Source: an uncultured bacterium
GTDB taxonomy: Bacteria > Bacillota > Clostridia > Lachnospirales > Lachnospiraceae
NCBI GenBank assembly: GCA_937893485.1
Contig: CALBJL010000084.1
Span: 1 to 19,812 of the forward strand
DNA length: 19,812 nucleotides
Direction: 5' to 3'
Shown one piece after another: positions 8,133 through 16,016 of this stretch (positions are counted from its first letter, which is position 1; every line of letters begins with the position of its first letter). Made by a program: the position numbers and the translations under genes. Below the pieces are notes generated by a model. That model did not search any database. It was not told the origin of the DNA and worked only from the letters and a program-made list of their open reading frames with translations.

Positions 8133-9494
8133 TTAATCTTCCTGTGCGAGTGCCGCCTTGATCATGATCGCACACTCCACACGTTTTTTCTGCAGCGCGC
8201 ATCCGATGTCATATGCATCATGGATGCTGCCGTGGAAGTTGTACGAATTCGCCGCACAGCCGCCGCTGCAATAAAATCTTGCAAAACAGTTTCTGCATTT
8301 CTCCTTGGAATAGACGTTGCACGACTTAAACTCCGACACGATCTCCTCGTGCCGGATTCCGTCATACACGTTTCCAAGATAAAACTTCTCGTTGCCAACA
8401 AACTGATGGCACGGGTAGAGATCTCCCCACGGTGTGACTGCCAGATACTCCGTGCCGGAGCCGCATCCGGACAGGCGCTTTGCCACGCAGGGACCTCCCT
8501 CTAAATCTATCATAAAATGGAAGAAATTGAAATCTTTTCCATTTTTATGCCGCTTGAGCATCTCCTTCGCCAGTCTGTCGTACTCCTCAAAGAGCTGGGG
8601 GAGATCTTCTTCCTGAATCGCATAATCCGCTTCCGGCGGTGCCACAACAGGCTCTACCGAAATCTGCTCAAATCCGAGATCTGCCAGATGCAGTACATCT
8701 GCCGCAAAATCCGTATTGTGATGTGTAAACGTACCACGCACGTAATAGCGCTGCTGATCCCTGCTGTCTGCGAACTTCTGGAACTTCGGCACAACCAGAT
8801 CATAACTGCCGGAGCCGTTCCGGAACGGTCTCATATAATTATGTACCTCCGGACGTCCGTCGATGCTGAGCACTACGTTGTCCATCTCACGGTTTGCAAA
8901 TTCCATGATCTCGTCATTTAAGAGCACACCGTTCGTTGTCAGTGTAAAGCGGAACTTCTTATTATGTGCTTCTTCCTGACTGCGTCCGTATACGACCAGA
9001 TCCTTTACTACCTGAAAATTCAGTGTCGGCTCGCCGCCAAAGAAATCCACCTCGAGATTCCTGCGGTTGCCGCTGGATGCGATCAGAAAATCAAGTGCCG
9101 CTTTTCCGACCTCATAGCTCATCAGCTCACGCTTGCCGTGATACTCGCCCTCCTCCGCAAAGCAGTATTTGCAGGCGAGATTACAGTCATGTGCGATATG
9201 CAGACACAATGCCTTGACGACCGTCTGACGGTTCTTTCCGATCTCTCCGATATATTCCTCATATGAATCCGGCGTAAACAAATCTCCGTTTTTGATGAGC
9301 TCATTCATCTCATCAAACGCTTCGTCGATCTCTGCCGCGGAATATCTGTCTGCGAGCTGCGCACGGATCTCCTCCGGTGTATGTTCCTCATACATCCCGA
9401 TGATCTCATACATGAGCTCGTCCACCACATGAATCGCACCGCTGTTCACATCCAGAACGATATTATATCCATTGTTCTGATACTGGTGAATCAC
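8133..9494 (-). CDS. scfB: Radical SAM/SPASM maturase of the SCIFF peptide
   Basis: Family knowledge: ScfB (CteB-type) uses a 4Fe-4S cluster and S-adenosylmethionine to form a Cys-to-Thr thioether bridge in the SCIFF peptide. The radical SAM motif is C104-x3-C108-x2-C111 (CNLACKYC), with GGEP at 153-156. The C-terminal SPASM region holds Cys336, 344, 362, 392, 400, 403, 409, 413 and 432, ligands for auxiliary clusters. Residues about 1-90 form the peptide-recognition (PqqD/RRE-like) part. I chose GTG at 9494 (453 residues, beginning MIHQYQNNGYNIVLDVNSG, the usual family N-terminus) because AGAAAGGG lies 9 bases upstream; the longer TTG start at 9527 has no ribosome-binding site and would begin inside the downstream flank of the scfA hairpin. 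Its substrate, scfA, lies immediately upstream. Confidence 0.94.
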   Translation of the reverse strand: MIHQYQNNGYNIVLDVNSGAIHVVDELMYEIIGMYEEHTPEEIRAQLADRYSAAEIDEAFDEMNELIKNGDLFTPDSYEEYIGEIGKNRQTVVKALCLHIAHDCNLACKYCFAEEGEYHGKRELMSYEVGKAALDFLIASSGNRRNLEVDFFGGEPTLNFQVVKDLVVYGRSQEEAHNKKFRFTLTTNGVLLNDEIMEFANREMDNVVLSIDGRPEVHNYMRPFRNGSGSYDLVVPKFQKFADSRDQQRYYVRGTFTHHNTDFAADVLHLADLGFEQISVEPVVAPPEADYAIQEEDLPQLFEEYDRLAKEMLKRHKNGKDFNFFHFMIDLEGGPCVAKRLSGCGSGTEYLAVTPWGDLYPCHQFVGNEKFYLGNVYDGIRHEEIVSEFKSCNVYSKEKCRNCFARFYCSGGCAANSYNFHGSIHDAYDIGCALQKKRVECAIMIKAALAQED

Positions 9495-9529
9495 TGTATC
9501 TATCCCTTTCTCTAATAATAGCAACAAAT

Positions 9530-9552
9530 GACCGTCCGCAATGCGAACGGTC
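9530..9552 (-). promoter_or_regulatory. Intercistronic hairpin between scfA and scfB
   Basis: On the minus strand GACCGTTCGC and GCGGACGGTC form a 10-bp stem (one G-U) around ATT, followed only by ATTTGTTGC, a weak U-tract. This fits a leaky terminator or 3' stabiliser that would yield more peptide mRNA than maturase mRNA. A smaller hairpin (GCAAATA with TATTTGC, 9574-9593) spans the scfA stop codon. Confidence 0.6.
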
Positions 9553-9585
9553 TCTGTTTACATCATTTTGACTGCAAATATGTAA

Positions 9586-9729
9586 TTATTTGCACTGCTC
9601 GCAGGTCTGGTTTCCTACTGTGCAGGAAGTCTTGCAAGCTGACTGGCAGGAAGTCTGGCACTCGCCGCATCCGCCCTTCTTTACTGTGTTCTGTAACTTT
9701 CTTGTATTCAATGTCTGTACATGCTTCAT
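9586..9729 (-). CDS. scfA: SCIFF ribosomal peptide precursor (six cysteines in forty-five residues family)
   Basis: A 47-residue precursor of a ranthipeptide-type modified peptide, substrate of the adjacent ScfB. It begins MKHVQTLNTRKLQNTV, the conserved leader, followed by a Cys-rich core with Cys at 21, 24, 28, 32, 36, 43 and 46. The core stretch SACKTSCTVGNQTC contains the Cys32/Thr37 region where the thioether forms in characterised relatives. The start at 9729 is chosen because AAAGGAG lies about 9 bases upstream and the protein matches the family exactly from there; the frame extends 21 codons further upstream, but that extension overlaps the promoter. It has seven cysteines, one more than the family name, the extra one being next to last. 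It has its own strong promoter and a hairpin after the stop, both consistent with high expression. Biological role of the mature product: proposed in quorum-type signalling in some clostridia, not shown here. Confidence 0.95.
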   Translation of the reverse strand: MKHVQTLNTRKLQNTVKKGGCGECQTSCQSACKTSCTVGNQTCEQCK

Positions 9730-9763
9730 AATTATGCGCTCCTTTCGAAAATACCTACGGCAC

Positions 9764-9792
9764 ATTATAGCACACCGCCAGACAGACTTCAA
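9764..9792 (-). promoter_or_regulatory. Strong sigma-A promoter of scfA
   Basis: On the minus strand TTGAAG (9792-9787), a 17-base spacer and a perfect TATAAT (9769-9764) preceded by TGC, making an extended -10. Transcription would start near 9757, about 28 bases before the scfA ATG. No other equally good promoter is seen until after serS. Confidence 0.8.
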
Positions 9793-9829
9793 CTGTTATT
9801 TTTTGCTTAAACAAGCGAAAACGCCCATT

Positions 9830-11056
9830 TTAACGCCTCATCCGGAGATGTCTCGGCAACCCGTCCACCATCATGGGGGACAATTCTGCCTGAATGAGCG
9901 GTCTGATATAGTGGATCAGCTCGTCCGCCACATACGTGCCATCCTTCGTGATCCATTCGAGCGGCACTTTTTTCTCGATGTTCGCGATCTTGTGCACATC
10001 CTGACAGCTCGTTGTACAGATATACGGATCCTCCGAGATGCGGTCAAGCACGACCACCTTGCCGGTCTCACCCTCAAAAGCGGCTTTGACTGCGGCTCCG
10101 CCGACCTGAAATGCCTCGGTGATGTCCACGCGGGAGGTCATATGTGCCGCACACCGCTGCAGGGTTGACAGCTCAATCGCACGCGTCTTGATGCCAAACT
10201 CCGAACCGATCTTATCTGCAAGAAACTTCGCCGTACCCTGAAGCTGCTTGTGCCCGAACGCATCGACATACTCCACATGATCTTTCAGTTCAAACACATA
10301 GCGTCCGTCCGCCACCTTGACACCCTCGGAAACGGCAATGACGATAGAACTCTGTTTTTTCGCCAGATCAGTCACCCGCGCCATGAATTTGTCGATATCG
10401 AACGGCACCTCCGGCAAAAAGATCATGTCCACACCCTCGCAGTCCTCTCCGGCAGCCAGTGCGCTCGCCGCGGTGAGCCAGCCCGCATTCCGTCCCATGA
10501 TCTCCACGATCGTGATCGTCGGATAGTCGTAAACGAGTCCGTCACGGATAACCTCCTTCATCGCCGCCGCAATGTATTTCGCCGCGCTGCCATAGCCCGG
10601 CGTGTGGTCGGTCATCGCCAGATCGTTGTCGATCGTTTTCGGCACACCCATAAATTTGATGTCGCTGCTGCGCAGAATCGCGTAATCGGACAGCTTTTTG
10701 ATCGTATCCATCGAATCGTTGCCGCCTATATAGAAAAATGCCTCGATCTCCAGCTCCTCTAAAATGTCAAAGATCTTGTCATAAATCTCTGTGTTGTCGC
10801 GGATCTCCGGCAGCTTATAACGGCAAGAGCCCAGAAAAGACGACGGTGTACGCTTGAGCAGATCAATGTCCAGATCCGACTTGATGTGCTCGGACAGATC
10901 GACATATTTGCGATCCAGCAGACCCTTGATCCCGTGCAGCATCCCATACACTTTTCCTGCGCCGCGATCCTTTGCTGTCTTGTAAACCCCTACCAGACTG
11001 GAATTGATCACTGATGTGGGGCCGCCCGACTGTCCTACAATTACATTTCCTCTCAT
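9830..11056 (-). CDS. 6-phosphofructokinase, probably pyrophosphate-dependent
   Basis: Phosphorylates fructose 6-phosphate to fructose 1,6-bisphosphate in glycolysis; PPi-type enzymes can run reversibly. It has 408 residues, longer than the about 320 of ATP-dependent PfkA and typical of the PPi/long clade. Visible motifs are the phosphate-donor loop GQSGGPTSVINSS (8-20), IGGNDS (110-115, instead of GGDGS), MGVPKTIDND (136-145) with catalytic Asp143 and Lys140 where ATP enzymes have Gly, and EIMGRNAGW (185-193) for the sugar phosphate. The GGND plus PKTIDND combination is the basis for the PPi call; family members with mixed specificity exist, so the donor is inferred. Met1 is preceded by GAGAGGAGAGG. 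It is monocistronic: it has its own promoter, and scfA downstream also has one. I see no convincing terminator after it. Confidence 0.92.
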   Translation of the reverse strand: MRGNVIVGQSGGPTSVINSSLVGVYKTAKDRGAGKVYGMLHGIKGLLDRKYVDLSEHIKSDLDIDLLKRTPSSFLGSCRYKLPEIRDNTEIYDKIFDILEELEIEAFFYIGGNDSMDTIKKLSDYAILRSSDIKFMGVPKTIDNDLAMTDHTPGYGSAAKYIAAAMKEVIRDGLVYDYPTITIVEIMGRNAGWLTAASALAAGEDCEGVDMIFLPEVPFDIDKFMARVTDLAKKQSSIVIAVSEGVKVADGRYVFELKDHVEYVDAFGHKQLQGTAKFLADKIGSEFGIKTRAIELSTLQRCAAHMTSRVDITEAFQVGGAAVKAAFEGETGKVVVLDRISEDPYICTTSCQDVHKIANIEKKVPLEWITKDGTYVADELIHYIRPLIQAELSPMMVDGLPRHLRMRR

Positions 11057-11077
11057 AATGGTACCTCTCCTCTCTAG

Positions 11078-11089
11078 CTAACATGTTAG
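11078..11089. promoter_or_regulatory. 12-bp perfect palindrome in the pfk leader
   Basis: CTAACATGTTAG is a perfect dyad located just after the predicted pfk transcription start and just before its ribosome-binding site. The position suits an operator that blocks transcript elongation or a regulator-binding site. The factor is unknown and a chance occurrence is possible. Confidence 0.35.
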
Positions 11090-11104
11090 TCGTTTGCTAC
11101 TACC

Positions 11105-11133
11105 ATTTTACCACCTTGCAGGACCGTTGTCAC
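11105..11133 (-). promoter_or_regulatory. Probable pfk promoter
   Basis: On the minus strand GTGACA (11133-11128), a 17-base spacer and TAAAAT (11110-11105) preceded by TGG (extended -10). The start would be near 11098, giving a leader of about 40 bases. Confidence 0.55.
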
Positions 11134-11234
11134 GTTTTTTTACACTATTTTTTACTTGTTTTCATCCTTTCTTTTTCCGGCTCTATTTTATCGGTAGTCG
11201 CTGCCCATGATCGCCTCGTAGACACGTTTCCGTA

Positions 11235-12590
11235 TTACTTCCGGATCACGCCTGTTGTAATCGATTTTGCCGGTACTTCCACATGTGCGCACCCGTCACC
11301 GAGCCGCAGATACGCCGGAAGCTGTTTTTCCGTGCGGTTTAAGATCACGACAACGATCGTATCATCCTTTGAAAAAGCGGTCACTTCCAGTGCATCCGTA
11401 TAGCGTGTCACGCCGATACGCACCGCGCCGTTTTCAATAAAGTGTGTAAAGTGCCACAGATAATCGAGGATGTTCCGCTCCTGCAAACTGCCAGCTGCGA
11501 TGTTGTACAGATACGGCGCATCGCAGAAATTGTTCACATGGTTCGGTCCGCCCTCCTGATCGAGAATGAGATTCCAGTCAAAAAATGTATTCATGCCCTC
11601 ATTCAGATTGCCGATCATGTCATGCGCATATTTCTGTGCGTTGTTCGGACCGTCCTCCGCCGCAAATTTGCTGAATTCAATACATGCCTCGGACAGTAGC
11701 AGCTTCTTGTCAGGGAAGCGCTCCTTAATCATGCGCAGCGCTTCAAAATGATCCCCGCTGTACCAGTGGAATGCCATTCCTGCGACCATATGCGTTGTCT
11801 CATCATCGATGATCGTCTGCGCCCACTCAAACACACGCTCCTTGTTGTGATCCCACAGATAGATCTCTATATCGTCCAGCCCGTGCGCACACAGTGCAGT
11901 CCACATATAATCACGCAAAAACTCCTTCTGTTCCTGTGCGGTATAGATGCAGGAATCCCATGTCTGCACCGCCTTCGGCTCATTCTGCAAAGTGAGCTTT
12001 GTCACATGGTAGCCCCGGTTTCTGTACTCTTCGATGTAACGACAGATATATTCTGCCCACTGCGCGCGGTATTCAGGCAGCAGTTTTCCTCCGTGGTTGC
12101 GCTCCTGATTGGACTTCATCGCAGCCGGAGGGCTCCACGGTGAGAGCATGATATCCAGCTTGCCGCCGTAGGCTGCTTCTGCCGCATCTAACAACGGTAA
12201 AATATATTTTTCCACACGCTCAAACGAAAACTTTGCAAACTCCGTATCTTCAGGATCGGAATCCGCCTCATAATGTCCGAGTGAAAAATCGCAGCTATCG
12301 ATCGGAATCCGCACCATGCGGTACTTCATCGCATCCCTGCCGAAATAGTTCTGCACCACCTGCTGTTTCTGCTCCTCACTCATCTGCGCATACATATAGC
12401 CCGCAGAATCCGTGATGGCACCGCCAAAGCCTTCCAGCGTCTGATAGGTCATCTGCGGATACAGGTTGATCAGCTCGTTTTCCCGCTCTATGTCTTTTTC
12501 AAATTCCAACTGCTGTCTTAAGAGCTGCCTGCTCTTTTTCTGACTGTCTTTGTCATATTCATAGGTCGTTGTATATAAATTCAATAACAT
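11235..12590 (-). CDS. GH30 family glycoside hydrolase, cytoplasmic
   Basis: A retaining beta-glycosidase of the glucosylceramidase/beta-1,6-glucanase family; the likely substrate is a beta-linked gluco-oligosaccharide, but the sequence does not fix it. It has 451 residues. The family opening QTLEGFGGAITDSAG is at about 50-64, SPWSPPAAMK at 150-159, the acid/base glutamate is Glu204 in TLQNEP, and the nucleophile is Glu301 in LLLSEACIEF. A short beta-sandwich side domain fills about 385-451, as in GH30. There is no signal peptide, so it acts on sugar already imported, consistent with being the last gene of an ABC-importer operon. GGAAGG lies about 6 bases before the ATG. It follows the response regulator by 37 bases with no visible promoter between. 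No clear terminator was found between its stop and the pfk promoter. Confidence 0.9.
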   Translation of the reverse strand: MLLNLYTTTYEYDKDSQKKSRQLLRQQLEFEKDIERENELINLYPQMTYQTLEGFGGAITDSAGYMYAQMSEEQKQQVVQNYFGRDAMKYRMVRIPIDSCDFSLGHYEADSDPEDTEFAKFSFERVEKYILPLLDAAEAAYGGKLDIMLSPWSPPAAMKSNQERNHGGKLLPEYRAQWAEYICRYIEEYRNRGYHVTKLTLQNEPKAVQTWDSCIYTAQEQKEFLRDYMWTALCAHGLDDIEIYLWDHNKERVFEWAQTIIDDETTHMVAGMAFHWYSGDHFEALRMIKERFPDKKLLLSEACIEFSKFAAEDGPNNAQKYAHDMIGNLNEGMNTFFDWNLILDQEGGPNHVNNFCDAPYLYNIAAGSLQERNILDYLWHFTHFIENGAVRIGVTRYTDALEVTAFSKDDTIVVVILNRTEKQLPAYLRLGDGCAHVEVPAKSITTGVIRK

Positions 12591-12627
12591 CTTTAACCTT
12601 CCAGCCTTTCTTAAATATTAGCCTTTC

Positions 12628-13365
12628 CTAATTCTTCTGCTGACTCAGCCGGTACTCCCGCGGTGTCTGTCCTTTCACCTTCTTAAATACCCGGGAAAAA
12701 TACTTCTCATCACGGAAACCGACCCGATATGCAATCTCATAATTTTTAAAGAAGTTCTGCTCCAGATATGTACATGCATGCTCAATGCGCACCTGATTCA
12801 GATAGTCGACAAATCCCATCTGTAACGTCTGCGAAAACATCATCGACAGATACCCGCCGGAAATGCCGACCTGTTCTGCGACATCCACCAGCGTCAACGG
12901 CTCACTGTAATGCTCCTCGATATATTTCTGTGCCTCACTCACGAAATGGTTGACCTGAGCCTGATCGACGGTTTCACTTTCTTCTTTTCCGATATATGTA
13001 TCCGCCAGCTCGTTCAAAAGGCGCAGAATATCCGATGCACGCACCGGCTTGAGCAGATATTCCTTCGCCCCGAAGCGCAGCGCCTGCTGTGCATATTGAA
13101 ACTCGTCATATCCGCTCAGTATGACCGTGAGCGGATGCAGTCCCGCTTTCTGTGCCTCACGCATCACATCTATTCCGTTATTGATCGGCATCTGTACATC
13201 CAGCAGCATGAGATCCGGCTCGTATTTGAGCATCAGCTCTATCGCTGTCTTTCCATCCGCCGCCTCGTAGATCCTGTCAAAACGGTTTGTGTGAAGCTGG
13301 ATGTATTTTGACACGCCATTTCTGATAATATCCTCATCATCCGCGATCAACAATTTCAGACTCAT
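12628..13365 (-). CDS. AraC-type response regulator (YesN-like)
   Basis: The DNA-binding partner of the sensor kinase encoded just upstream; likely activates the importer and GH30 genes. It has 245 residues. The receiver domain is 1-120, with acidic pocket Asp9/Asp10, phosphoacceptor Asp56 (LMLLDVQMP), Ser84 and Lys106 (LLKPV). A short linker follows, then an AraC/XylS double helix-turn-helix at about 145-245 ending in the signature EIAYRVGFRDEKYFSRVFKKVKG. All phosphorylation residues are intact. The start overlaps the kinase stop by 4 bases (ATGA), so the two are translationally coupled. Short repeated GATGG/CCATC boxes before the binding-protein gene are candidate targets, but this is inference only. 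Confidence 0.94.
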   Translation of the reverse strand: MSLKLLIADDEDIIRNGVSKYIQLHTNRFDRIYEAADGKTAIELMLKYEPDLMLLDVQMPINNGIDVMREAQKAGLHPLTVILSGYDEFQYAQQALRFGAKEYLLKPVRASDILRLLNELADTYIGKEESETVDQAQVNHFVSEAQKYIEEHYSEPLTLVDVAEQVGISGGYLSMMFSQTLQMGFVDYLNQVRIEHACTYLEQNFFKNYEIAYRVGFRDEKYFSRVFKKVKGQTPREYRLSQQKN

Positions 13366-15164
13366 AACTCCTCCTCAAACGGAATCGTCAGTATGACGAC
13401 TGTACCCTTGCCGATCTCACTTTGAATTTCAAGTGTAAAATCACCCTGATACCGCCTTTGCAGACGCTCCCTGATATTTTTAATCGCATATCTTCCGATG
13501 CGCTGTTTCCGGTACTGGTTGGATTCCTCCTCCCAGAGGGCATCGATCTGATCCTGCCGCATGCCGACTCCGGTATCCTTGATCTCAAACCGTATCCTGC
13601 CGTCCTCATGGGTGCCGCGCACCGACAGGCTGCACGCTACATCCAGATTTTCAAAGCCATGGACGATCGCATTCTCCACAAACGGCTGGAGGATCAGCTT
13701 GGGAATCTTCGCGTGGCTGATCGCCGGATCGATCTCTATCGTATATTCCAGACGCTTTGTAAAGCGCATTTTCTGGATCTGCAGATACCGTGACACCAGC
13801 TCAATCTCATGGCTGACACTCACCTCGCTCTGCCCCTGATTCAGTACCAGACGGAACAACTGTGACAATGCCAGTATGCTCTCTGCCAGATCCTCGTTAT
13901 CCGCCTCAATTGCCTGCCAGTAGAGGGAATCCAGCGTGTTATACAGAAAATGCGGATTGATCTGTGCCTGTAATGCCGCCAGCTCACTCTCTTTCTCCTG
14001 CAACGTAATCACATAATTTTTCTCGATCAGCTCACGGATCGAGTTTACCATCCGGTTAAAGCACTGTGCCACCTCACCGATCTCATCCTGTGTCGAGATC
14101 TCAACCTGATGGTCAAAATCTCCGGTCGATACTTCTACGATCGCTTCCCGCAGCCGCAGCAGCGGTTTTGTGACAACATTCGATATAATCACGAGCAGCG
14201 GCAGCAATGCGAGCAGCATGCCGAGCAGCAACAGCAACGGCATATATGCCGCCTCCCGTATCTGCGTCTGCACATTGTAGCGCGGCACGATCTTACAGAT
14301 AATGCTCGCGTTTTTTTCCAGCTGCATACAGATCACCTCATAGCTGCCATAGCCGAAATGATCTGCCCGTTTTCTGTAATCCGCCTTTACAAAATCCTCT
14401 GACTGCAAATACTCTGCCAGTTCCTCATCCACGTTTCCGACACTGCTGAGCACACCGCCGCTGCGGTCGAGCACAAGCAATGCCTCATCCGAACGGAGTG
14501 CATTTTCCGACAGACTTGTAAAATATTCCTGACTGACACCGATCGTGATATGTCCCAGCGTCTTTTTCTGCGCCAGATCCCGGATCTCACGGTACAGCAC
14601 GATCTTGTCCGTCCGGTTCATCTCGTAGATCTGTTCGTTTCCTTTTTCTACATGCGCCCAGACCATGCCGTTTTCACTATCCCTTGCGATCTGATAGATC
14701 GGCGCGTGGTGCAGCTCGTCCGTCGTCGCAAGGTTTACGCTTCCGTCCATGCCCCGCAGATAGGGACGGACACCGTTTTCCGGATAGATCGCGATGGTCT
14801 TGATATGACCTTTCAGCGCTACCATATCCTGAACGATCCCCATCGGTGCCTCATCCATCCACAATCTGGAATTTTCGTTCTTTTTTTCCGGATTATCACA
14901 GGTGAGCAGCTCATGAATCTCCTGATTGACACAGATATAGGTGGAAAAATCCTTGATATCTGTCTGCTGCATGTTCCAGCTCTCCGCCAGTGCATGCACA
15001 TTCACGCGGTCGTTTTCGAGCCGTTCATCCCGCACCTGTCTGTAATTATGTGCTATGAGTGCCAGACAAATCACCAGCAATACCGGTGTGATCGTCAGAT
15101 AACTATACAATATGAGCTTCTTTCTCACACTCAACCGATCGATCCATTGTCTGACTTTTCCCAT
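13362..15164 (-). CDS. Sensor histidine kinase, YesM/LytS type
   Basis: A membrane kinase that senses an extracellular signal, probably the sugar or its bound form, and phosphorylates the adjacent AraC-type regulator. It has 600 residues. TM1 is at about 16-39, a roughly 260-residue external (Cache-like) sensor domain at about 40-300, TM2 at about 307-330 and HAMP at about 331-385. The His_kinase (LytS) domain has phosphoacceptor His405 in QINPHFLYNTLDSL. The HATPase domain has its N-box at KLILQPFVENAIVHG (Asn498) and G-box DTGVGM at 530-535. The second glycine-rich loop reads RIGRYAIKNIRERL, slightly different from the usual GxGLxNxxxRL. It starts 15 bases after the second permease gene and overlaps the regulator by 4 bases. 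It appears intact. Confidence 0.94.
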   Translation of the reverse strand: MGKVRQWIDRLSVRKKLILYSYLTITPVLLVICLALIAHNYRQVRDERLENDRVNVHALAESWNMQQTDIKDFSTYICVNQEIHELLTCDNPEKKNENSRLWMDEAPMGIVQDMVALKGHIKTIAIYPENGVRPYLRGMDGSVNLATTDELHHAPIYQIARDSENGMVWAHVEKGNEQIYEMNRTDKIVLYREIRDLAQKKTLGHITIGVSQEYFTSLSENALRSDEALLVLDRSGGVLSSVGNVDEELAEYLQSEDFVKADYRKRADHFGYGSYEVICMQLEKNASIICKIVPRYNVQTQIREAAYMPLLLLLGMLLALLPLLVIISNVVTKPLLRLREAIVEVSTGDFDHQVEISTQDEIGEVAQCFNRMVNSIRELIEKNYVITLQEKESELAALQAQINPHFLYNTLDSLYWQAIEADNEDLAESILALSQLFRLVLNQGQSEVSVSHEIELVSRYLQIQKMRFTKRLEYTIEIDPAISHAKIPKLILQPFVENAIVHGFENLDVACSLSVRGTHEDGRIRFEIKDTGVGMRQDQIDALWEEESNQYRKQRIGRYAIKNIRERLQRRYQGDFTLEIQSEIGKGTVVILTIPFEEEL

Positions 15165-15179
15165 AGCCGTTTCTCCTTT

Positions 15180-16016
15180 TTATCCTTTGACTGCGCCCAT
15201 CGCAACACCCTTTGTGATGTGCTTATTCAATAAGATATACACGATAACAGCCGGTGCTGCCGTGAGTGCCATGACTGCAAACTGTACTGCGTAGTTCGAT
15301 GAATACTGACCCGTGAACTCCAGTACGGAGAACGGCAGTGTTTTCCATTTCGGTGAGCTGAGGTAGGTGCTCGCCATCATGAACTCGTTCCAGTTATTTA
15401 AGAAGGTCATGATCGAAACGGTCATAATCGAAGCCTTGAGCAGCGGTGTGATGATCTGGAAGATAATGCGGTAGATGCCGCAGCCGTCCATGACTGCTGC
15501 CTCCTCGATCTCCTCCGGAATCGCCTCCATAAAGCTCGTCATCAAAAACATACCCTGCGGCAGTGAAAATGCCACATACGGAATGAGCAGCGCCCAGATA
15601 GTATCTGTCATATGAAGCTGACTGTATATCTTATAGTTCGGCAGCAGTGTTGCGTGAATCGGGATCATCATTCCCATGAGCAGGAGCGTTTTCACAAATC
15701 CGCTCATCTTCCAGTGCATTCTCCGGCATGCGAAGGATGCCATAATTGAGATCACGATAACCAGCACAACCGCCAGTACATTGATCAGTACACTATTTTT
15801 TAAGTATAACAGAAAATGTCCGTCTACAAAAGCCTTTACATAGTTGCCCCACTGTATCTTTTCCGGTATGATGAGCAGTCCGCTTGTAAACATTTCCGTG
15901 CTGCTTGCCAGTGAGAAATCAACCAGCCAGATCAAAGGGAAGATCTGGATAACTGCCATTACGATCAAAATAAGCCATAACACGATTTTTCCGGGATTGA
16001 ATTTTTTGTTCTTCAT
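15180..16016 (-). CDS. ABC sugar-importer permease, MalG-like
   Basis: The second inner-membrane subunit of a carbohydrate (CUT1) ABC importer. It has 278 residues, normal for MalG-type proteins, with six predicted TM segments (about 11-34, 72-95, 108-126, 138-160, 185-207 and 243-264). The ATPase-contact EAA loop is at about 168-192 (PEEIEEAAVMDGCG...PLLK), with Cys at the position more often Ala. It begins inside the stop codon of the upstream fusion (ATGA overlap), so it would be translated by coupling to that damaged gene. As in most such clusters, no ATPase gene is present; a shared MsmX-type ATPase elsewhere is the usual solution. Confidence 0.93.
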   Translation of the reverse strand: MKNKKFNPGKIVLWLILIVMAVIQIFPLIWLVDFSLASSTEMFTSGLLIIPEKIQWGNYVKAFVDGHFLLYLKNSVLINVLAVVLVIVISIMASFACRRMHWKMSGFVKTLLLMGMMIPIHATLLPNYKIYSQLHMTDTIWALLIPYVAFSLPQGMFLMTSFMEAIPEEIEEAAVMDGCGIYRIIFQIITPLLKASIMTVSIMTFLNNWNEFMMASTYLSSPKWKTLPFSVLEFTGQYSSNYAVQFAVMALTAAPAVIVYILLNKHITKGVAMGAVKG

